In this document: positions 58,475-64,000 of the stretch, piece after piece
How the letters are laid out: each line of letters begins with the position of its first letter
How positions within the stretch are numbered: the first letter of the stretch is position 1
Origin: CAVXFL01 sp963761015
Lineage (GTDB): Bacteria; Pseudomonadota; Alphaproteobacteria; Acetobacterales; Acetobacteraceae
Assembly (NCBI GenBank): GCA_963761015.1
Contig: CAVXFL010000020.1
Span: 1 to 64,000, forward strand
Length of the DNA stretch: 64,000 nucleotides
Direction of reading: 5' to 3'
The notes under the pieces: model-generated
Told to the model about the DNA's origin: nothing
Databases searched by the model: none
Seen by the model: the letters and a program-made list of their open reading frames with translations, nothing else
Translations under genes and position numbers: made by a program

Positions 58475-60826
58475 TTACTCGGCGATTTCGGATTCGCGCT
58501 CCGAGCCGCCCTCGTCGCCGTCGCCCTCCGGGCGCGGCAGGGCCGGCACGCTCGCCTCGATGAACTCGAAGGCCAGCGCGCCATCCTTCAAGGTCACCTT
58601 CACCGCGCCGCCGCGCGCGAGCTTGCCGAACAGCAGTTCCTCCGCCAACGGCTTCTTCACGTGGTCCTGGATCACGCGGGCCAGCGGCCGCGCGCCGTAG
58701 AGCCGGTCGTAGCCGCGTTCGGCCAGCCACTCCTTCGCCGCCGAGGACAGCTCGATCGTCACGTTGCGGTCGGCGAGCTGCGCCTCGAGCTGCATGACGA
58801 ACTTTTCGACCACCCGGCCGACGATTTCCGGGGTGAGGCCGGCGAAGGGGATCACCGCATCGAGGCGGTTGCGGAATTCCGGCGTGAACAGGCGCCGGAT
58901 CGCATCCTCGTCCTCGCCCGCCCGGCCCTCGCGGCCGAAGCCGATCGCTTCCTTGGCGAGGTCGGAGGCACCGGCGTTGGTGGTCATGATCAGAATCACA
59001 TTGCGGAAATCGACCGTCTTGCCGTTGTGATCCGTGAGCTTGCCGTGGTCCATCACCTGCAACAGGATGTTGAACAGGTCCGGGTGCGCCTTCTCGATCT
59101 CGTCCAGCAGCAGCACCGCGTGCGGGTGCTGGTCGACCGCATCGGTCAGCAGCCCGCCCTGATCGAAGCCCACGTAACCGGGCGGGGCACCGATCAGGCG
59201 CGACACCGAATGCCGCTCCATGTATTCCGACATGTCGAAGCGGATCAGTTCGATGCCGAGCGTCTTCGCGAGCTGGCGCGCCACCTCGGTCTTGCCGACG
59301 CCGGTGGGGCCGCTGAACAGATAGTTGCCGATCGGCTTTTCCGGGTCGCGCAGCCCGGCGCGGGATAGCTTTATGGCGGCGGCCAGCGCCTCGATGGCGC
59401 GGTCCTGGCCGAACACCATCGACATCACGTCGCGTTCGAGGTTGCGCAGCGTCTCCTTGTCGTCGGCCGAGACCGACTTGGGCGGAATGCGCGCGATCTT
59501 GGCGACGATCTCCTCCACGTCGCGCAAGGTGACGGTCTTGCGGCGCTTGTGCTCGGGCAGCAGCATGCGCGAGGCGCCGACCTCGTCGATCACGTCGATC
59601 GCCTTGTCCGGCAGCTTGCGGTCGTTGATGTATTTGGACGACAGCTCCACCGCCGCGCGGATCGCCTCGTCGGTGTAACGCACCTTGTGGTGCCGCTCGT
59701 AATTCGCCTTCAGCCCGCGCAGGATCTTGATCGAGTCCTCCAGCGACGGCTCGTTCACGTCGATCTTCTGGAAGCGGCGGACCAGGGCGCGGTCCTTCTC
59801 GAAATAGTTGCGGAATTCCTTGTACGTGGTGCTGCCGATGCAGCGCAGCGTGCCGGAAGCGAGCGCCGGCTTCAGCAAGTTGGACGCGTCCATGGCACCG
59901 CCGCTGGTCGCGCCCGCGCCGATCACGGTGTGGATTTCATCGATGAACAGCACCGCGCCCTGCTGGTTCTCCAACTCGGTCACGACCGCCTTCAGCCGCT
60001 CCTCGAAATCGCCACGGTAGCGCGTGCCGGCGAGCAGCGCGCCCATGTCGAGCGCGTAGATGGTGGACTTGCCCAGCACCTCGGGCACGTCGCCCTCGAC
60101 GATGCGCTTCGCCAGGCCCTCGGCGATGGCGGTCTTGCCGACGCCCGGGTCGCCCACATAGAGCGGGTTGTTCTTGGTGCGGCGGCACAGGATCTGGATC
60201 GTCCGCTCGATCTCGACCTCGCGCCCGATTAGCGGGTCGATCTTGCCCGCCATCGCCTTCTTGTTCAGGTTCACGCAATAGGTACTGAGGGCGTCCTGGT
60301 TGCGCCGCCCCGGTTTCTCCTCGCGCTCGGATTCCGAGGCGCCCTCGGAGGCGTTGCTGGCGCCCTGCACCGGGCGCGGGGCCGAGCGACCGGGCGCCTT
60401 GGCGATGCCATGGCTGATGAAGTTCACCGCGTCGAGCCGGGTCATGTCCTGGAGTTGCAGGAAGTAAACGGCGTGGCTTTCGCGCTCGCTGAACAGCGCC
60501 ACCAGCACGTTCGCCCCGGTGACCTCGTCGCGGCCCGAGGACTGCACGTGGATGGCGGCGCGCTGCACCACGCGCTGGAAGCCGGCGGTCGGCTTGGGGT
60601 CGCCCGGCCGGTCGGTGGCCAACCCGGCGAGATCCTTGTCCAGGAACTCCACCAGGTCGCCGCGCAGCTTGTCCAGATCGACGCCGCAGGCGCGCAACAC
60701 CGTCGCGGCGTCGCTGTCCTCGGCCAAACCCAGCAGCAGATGCTCCAAGGTCGCGTATTCGTGCCGGCGCTCGCTGGCGAGCGCGAGCGAGCGATGGAGC
60801 GTCTGTTCCAGGTTTCGCGACAGCAT
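58475..60826 (-). CDS. clpA: ATP-dependent Clp protease ATP-binding subunit ClpA
   Basis: 783 residues, intact. N-domain (MLSRNLEQTLHRSLALASER, YATLEHLLLGLAEDSDAATV), first AAA+ with Walker A VGDPGVGKTAIAEGLA, second AAA+ with FSGPTGVGKTEVARQLAKTL and IGAPPGYVGFDQGGLLTDAV. The C-terminus is acidic (PRPEGDGDEGGSERESEIAE). It unfolds substrates for ClpP, with N-degron substrates delivered by ClpS, encoded about 300 bp upstream on the same strand. That gap shows no further gene. Confidence 0.96.
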   Translation of the reverse strand: MLSRNLEQTLHRSLALASERRHEYATLEHLLLGLAEDSDAATVLRACGVDLDKLRGDLVEFLDKDLAGLATDRPGDPKPTAGFQRVVQRAAIHVQSSGRDEVTGANVLVALFSERESHAVYFLQLQDMTRLDAVNFISHGIAKAPGRSAPRPVQGASNASEGASESEREEKPGRRNQDALSTYCVNLNKKAMAGKIDPLIGREVEIERTIQILCRRTKNNPLYVGDPGVGKTAIAEGLAKRIVEGDVPEVLGKSTIYALDMGALLAGTRYRGDFEERLKAVVTELENQQGAVLFIDEIHTVIGAGATSGGAMDASNLLKPALASGTLRCIGSTTYKEFRNYFEKDRALVRRFQKIDVNEPSLEDSIKILRGLKANYERHHKVRYTDEAIRAAVELSSKYINDRKLPDKAIDVIDEVGASRMLLPEHKRRKTVTLRDVEEIVAKIARIPPKSVSADDKETLRNLERDVMSMVFGQDRAIEALAAAIKLSRAGLRDPEKPIGNYLFSGPTGVGKTEVARQLAKTLGIELIRFDMSEYMERHSVSRLIGAPPGYVGFDQGGLLTDAVDQHPHAVLLLDEIEKAHPDLFNILLQVMDHGKLTDHNGKTVDFRNVILIMTTNAGASDLAKEAIGFGREGRAGEDEDAIRRLFTPEFRNRLDAVIPFAGLTPEIVGRVVEKFVMQLEAQLADRNVTIELSSAAKEWLAERGYDRLYGARPLARVIQDHVKKPLAEELLFGKLARGGAVKVTLKDGALAFEFIEASVPALPRPEGDGDEGGSERESEIAE

Positions 60827-61123
60827 GATCGGCAGCGCTCCTCTAGCTTTGGGCTCCGGGTATCGCGAGCAGGATGCCCGGGTCTGGCGAAGGTGCCCGA
60901 CCCCTCGGCGGCTCTCGCAGAAAACGCGGACCGGCGCGAAATCTCCCCCGGTGCCCGACGGCCGCGCAATCATTATTTCTCGATTTGGGTGGCGCCGCGC
61001 CAGTTAATTCGTCGATAACCCGCGAAGTCGTCCCCGCATCGCCGCATTGATCACATACGTTCTGGGGGGCGCGCCGCCAAGTGGGCGGGGATCGTCTTGG
61101 CCCAGGCGCGGCGTGCGCGGCGC

Positions 61124-61452
61124 CTATTCTTTCTCGATGGTACACTGCAACGGGTGCTGGTTCTGCCGCGCCAGGTCCATGACCTGCGTCACCTTGGTCT
61201 CGGCCACCTCGTAGGTATAGACGCCGCAGACGCCGACGCCACGCCGATGCACGTGCAGCATGATGCGCGTGGCCTCCTCGCGCGACTTCTGGAAGAAGCG
61301 TTCGAGGACATGCACGACGAACTCCATCGGCGTGTAGTCGTCGTTCAGCATCAGTACTTGTACATCGCGGGCTTGCGGGTCTTCGGCCGCGCCTTCACCA
61401 CCACGCCGGTGGCCGGCCCCTCCACTCCGCCGCGCTTGTCGCCTTCGCTCAT
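61124..61452 (-). CDS. clpS: ClpS adaptor protein, frame broken near 61,356
   Basis: About 109 residues. The N-terminal tail MSEGDKRGGVEGPATGVVVK ... RKPAMYK is in one frame and LMLNDDYTPMEFVVHVLERF ... QHPLQCTIEKE in the other. Adding one base at GTAC (61354-61357) restores MYKVLMLNDDYTPMEF, the invariant ClpS sequence. It carries the N-degron pocket (NDDYTPMEFV, FFQKSREEATRIMLHVH) and delivers substrates to ClpA. Without correction the first frame stops right after MYKY. Confidence 0.92.
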
Positions 61453-61668
61453 CGTCAGATACTTCCTGCGGCCTCGGTGTCCCGACCTGGAGTTACCCGT
61501 CTCGGGTTACGCCCCGCCAGTACGTCTGTCCGCTACGGCTCCTTCACAATGGCGACAATATCGGAAGCCGCCGCACCGGGGAAAGTCCATCGCGCGCAAT
61601 TCAGCGCCCGGCGTGACCGGTGGGCGCCCGGGGCGTGCCGGCCGGACGCTACCTCAGACCCGCGCGAC

Positions 61669-61697
61669 AAAAAACCCGGGGCGACTGGCGTCCCGGG
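61669..61697 (-). terminator. Rho-independent terminator after phasin gene
   Basis: CCCGGGA...CCCGGG stem (61675-61680 with 61692-61697, extended inward by GC pairs) followed on the minus strand by six T. It lies about 57 bp beyond the phasin stop codon. Confidence 0.8.
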
Positions 61698-61753
61698 CTC
61701 GCTCTCGCGACAGGTCCGACTCAGGGAGGCCGAAGGCACGGCCGAGGGCCGAG

Positions 61754-62296
61754 TTATGCGGGGACGCGCCCGAACTTCTCGAACGCCAGGGTCAGCCGCG
61801 CCGCGATCGGGGCGGCGGTCTGCTCGGCCAGCTTGTACGAGGAGTCGCTCAGCCGGCGCGTCTCGGTGATCGCCTTCTCGAACGAGGTCCGCGCCAGATT
61901 GGTCTGCAGTTCGATCGCCTCCTTGGGCGAGCGCACCGTCGAGAGCGCGCGTAGTGCCGTCACCGTGGCGTCGACCTGCTCCTGGGCCGTGGTGGCCACC
62001 TGCTTGGAGAGGTCCTGAACCCCGGCCAGCCAGACCTGGCTCGCCCTCATCACCGCTTCCAGGTTGCCCTGGCCGAACGTCACCATCTCTTCCGCCGCGC
62101 GCATTGCCTTGTCCATCTGATCCTTCACTCGCTCCTGAGTTTGCTCGAAACCGGCGGTAGCCGCGGCCACGCCAGCCTTGATGTTCGAGGCGGTCTGCTC
62201 GAGATTCCTGGCGCCGGTCGCCCCCGCCTCGGGTCGGGGCCCCTGCACCGCGTCGCTCGCCGCCGACGCGGCTTCGATCGCTCTTGGTTTCATCAT
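61754..62296 (-). CDS. phaP: Phasin family protein
   Basis: 180 residues from MMKPRAIEAASAASDAVQGP, preceded by GGAG at 8 nt. Mostly amphipathic helix: GFEQTQERVKDQMDKAMRAA, FGQGNLEAVMRASQVWLAGV, QEQVDATVTALRALSTVRSP and ELQTNLARTSFEKAITETRR, the phasin pattern of TIGR01841-like proteins. It coats polyhydroxyalkanoate granules. Two TGC-N-GCA palindromes lie upstream. Flanked by a good terminator. Confidence 0.92.
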   Translation of the reverse strand: MMKPRAIEAASAASDAVQGPRPEAGATGARNLEQTASNIKAGVAAATAGFEQTQERVKDQMDKAMRAAEEMVTFGQGNLEAVMRASQVWLAGVQDLSKQVATTAQEQVDATVTALRALSTVRSPKEAIELQTNLARTSFEKAITETRRLSDSSYKLAEQTAAPIAARLTLAFEKFGRVPA

Positions 62297-62380
62297 CGCC
62301 GTGTCTCCTTCGAATTGGCGCGCCGGAGCGGATCCCGCCGACCCGCACTGGCCCACGCACTCCGATTGGCCGCAGCGACT

Positions 62381-62394
62381 TTGCTGCGCTGCAA
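62381..62394. promoter_or_regulatory. TGC-rich inverted repeat upstream of phasin gene
   Basis: TTGCTGCGCTGCAA has TTGC/GCAA arms and resembles the TGC-N3/4-GCA pattern described for the PHA repressor PhaR in Paracoccus. It lies about 85 bp upstream of the phasin start. Inferred operator. Confidence 0.35.
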
Positions 62395-62440
62395 CACGAG
62401 ATCCTTACGTAGAAGTGAGTTCACGCGCCGTCAAGCGAAA

Positions 62441-62457
62441 TTTGTGCGGTGCACAAA
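62441..62457. promoter_or_regulatory. 17-bp palindrome in phasin/dacA intergenic region
   Basis: TTTGTGCGGTGCACAAA is a perfect 7-bp inverted repeat with a 3-nt spacer and contains TGC-GGT-GCA, fitting a PhaR-like operator. It sits in the 296-bp region between the divergent phasin and carboxypeptidase genes and could serve either. No gene lies in this gap. Confidence 0.45.
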
Positions 62458-62614
62458 GAAATCTGGTCCACGAATCACAACCGCTCCTGAAACATCCCCC
62501 AGTAAGCCCTTCAAAGGCCCCCTGTTTTTCCTGGACAGCGCGCGCGCCGAAAATTACAATCGGAACGGCTCAGTTTAGGGGGTTGCAACCTATGGTTGGA
62601 CGTCTGGCCTGGCC

Positions 62615-63886
62615 GTGTGCGCTCTGCGATTCGCGTTCCGGCGAGGCCAGGACCACGGTCGAACAAGCCACCGCTCGGCACTGCTCGTCGCGCTCGTGCT
62701 GGCACTGTCGGCGCCGCTGTATTCGGGGCCGGCCGCGGCACAGATCGGGTCGGAGCGGTACAGCTCGATCGTCATTGACGCCGGAACCGGACGCGTGCTG
62801 GAGGCGGTAAATCCCGACGAGCTCCGCTATCCCGCCAGCCTCACCAAGATGATGACGGCTTACATGCTGTTCGAGGCGTTGCGGGACCGGCGGGTCAGCC
62901 TCGATCAACTGGTGCCGGTTTCCGCGCACGCCGCGTCCATGTCGCCCTCCAAGCTGGGCCTCGTTCCGGGCATGCGGCTTACCGTCCGCCAGGCGCTGCT
63001 GGCGCTGGTCACCAAATCGGCCAATGACGCAGCTTCCGCGCTCGGCGAACTGCTCGGGGGCAGCGAGGAGCGATTCGCCGCCATGATGACCCTGCGCGCC
63101 CGGGCGCTCGGCATGACGGCGACGATCTTTCGCAACGCGTCGGGTCTGCCCGACCCGGATCAAGTCACGACCGCCCACGACATGGCGGTGCTCGCGCGCC
63201 GGCTGGTGCAGGATTTCCCGGCCGAGTACCGCTATTTCAGCACCCCCGAGTTCGTGTTCCACGGACGCGTCATTCCCAACCACGACCATTTGCTGACGAC
63301 CTATCCGGGCGCGGACGGCATCAAGACCGGTTACACGCGCGCGGCCGGGCACAACTTGGTCACCAGCGCGCTGCGCGGCGGCGTGCGCTTGATCGGCGTG
63401 GTGTTGGGCGCCGGGTCGAACGCGAGGCGCGACATCCACATGGCCGCGCTGCTCGACCAGGGATTCGTGGCCATGGACGTGCCGGTGGTGCCGCGAACCA
63501 CCCCGGTAGTGGTCAGTATTCCGCGGCTTGTCGGCAGCGCGCATGCGGCGACGATCCGGTTTGTGATGCAGCGGAGCGAGTCGCGCGCGCACCGGGCGCA
63601 TGCCGCCTCGCGACGGGGCCGCCACGCGAGCCGCGTGGCGCGCGCCGGGCACCATGGTTCGCGCCATGGCCATCACAAGGCCGCTCGCAGCCGCGTTCGC
63701 CTGAAGCGAGTCGCGCTGCAACAAGGCGCGAAACGGCATCATCGGGTTGCGCGCCGTCACCTCAAGCGCGTCGCGCGACAGCACCGGCATCACCACCCGG
63801 CCAGGCATCGCCGGGCCGTGGCGTATAACGGCTGCGCCGCACATGCCAAGCATTGCGACTCGTCGGAGCGGCTGGCCAACCGCTGA
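62615..63886 (+). CDS. D-alanyl-D-alanine carboxypeptidase (S11) with basic His/Arg-rich tail
   Basis: 423 residues. Signal peptide (RSALLVALVLALSAPLYSGP), then the S11 penicillin-binding core: SLTKMMTAYMLFE (SxxK), KSANDAAS (SxN) and GIKTGYTRAAGHNLVTSA (KTG). After about residue 315 the usual PBP5 C-terminal domain is replaced by about 110 residues rich in His and Arg. The GTG at 62615 is the first start in this frame. An ATG at 62592 with a strong AGGGGG site opens another frame, so the true start may be there with an indel near 62,600-62,670. It trims peptidoglycan pentapeptides in the periplasm. Confidence 0.88.
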   Translation: MCALRFAFRRGQDHGRTSHRSALLVALVLALSAPLYSGPAAAQIGSERYSSIVIDAGTGRVLEAVNPDELRYPASLTKMMTAYMLFEALRDRRVSLDQLVPVSAHAASMSPSKLGLVPGMRLTVRQALLALVTKSANDAASALGELLGGSEERFAAMMTLRARALGMTATIFRNASGLPDPDQVTTAHDMAVLARRLVQDFPAEYRYFSTPEFVFHGRVIPNHDHLLTTYPGADGIKTGYTRAAGHNLVTSALRGGVRLIGVVLGAGSNARRDIHMAALLDQGFVAMDVPVVPRTTPVVVSIPRLVGSAHAATIRFVMQRSESRAHRAHAASRRGRHASRVARAGHHGSRHGHHKAARSRVRLKRVALQQGAKRHHRVARRHLKRVARQHRHHHPARHRRAVAYNGCAAHAKHCDSSERLANR

Positions 63887-64000
63887 GGACAACGCGGCCC
63901 GGAGCGGAAGCCGGGTCGACCGGTCTTGCAGCCCCTACCCCCCTGGAACATGTTTAGGCTTTCGCGCGGGGTCCCCCGCGGGCGGCATGGAGCGACTGGA

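Noticed and set aside
63965..63981. Hairpin CGCGGGG/CCCCGCG after the carboxypeptidase gene as a terminator
   Set aside because: No T-tract follows on the plus strand, and an ATG for a next gene may start at about 63,988, too close to the edge to judge.

Overview
The window looks like a GC-rich alphaproteobacterium, most likely of the Acetobacteraceae/Rhodospirillales. The basis is gene order and family content: a tpiA-secG-pyrG-kdsA block, a ppiD-trpE pair, truB-rpsO-pnp, a ctpA/rppH/EnvC-like block, clpS-clpA, a phasin, and a Hint-domain secreted protein of a kind common in that family. No 16S gene or other direct taxonomic marker is present.

Layout. 1-548: right end of an IS21-type element (istB 3' end plus terminal repeats). 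571-31.6 kb: one prophage structural module, all on the minus strand and read right to left: large terminase, portal, scaffold-like protein, capsid, connector proteins, contractile sheath, tube, a tail chaperone with a programmed -1 frameshift, tape measure, hub and spike proteins, gp25 and J baseplate proteins, five tail fibre or spike proteins, a small membrane protein and a GH108 lysozyme. A nest of three insertion sequences (IS3 remnant, IS66, IS1634) at 1.5-5.8 kb separates the lysis genes from the tail fibres. No integrase, repressor or replication gene is visible, so the module is incomplete here or continues to the left of the window. 31.6-35.5 kb: degraded accessory genes (GH3-like remnant, nicotinamidase, small secreted protein, MscS-type channel). 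35.6-44.9 kb: a CocE/NonD hydrolase, then kdsA, pyrG, secG and tpiA on the minus strand and divergently ppiD and trpE. 45.0-49.1 kb: debris after trpE (a tRNA 3' fragment and an RND-pump fragment), a metalloprotease-Hint protein, a DUF1810 protein and an aminoglycoside-phosphotransferase-like kinase. 49.1-54.4 kb: rppH, a truncated membrane protein, ctpA, an EnvC/LytM-like factor and a nitronate-monooxygenase-like flavoprotein. 54.5-63.9 kb: pnp, rpsO, truB, clpA, clpS, phasin and a D-Ala-D-Ala carboxypeptidase.

A theme runs through the whole window. More than twenty genes, including ones expected to be essential or highly conserved (tpiA, clpS, ppiD) and most phage structural genes, carry single-base indels. 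Fifteen of these lie on or within a few bases of two short palindromes, GANTC (read as GAATTC, GAACTC or GAGTTC) and GTAC. The likeliest reading is systematic base-calling error at methylated sites in a long-read assembly, not decay. I therefore annotate such genes at their full corrected extent and say where the frame breaks.
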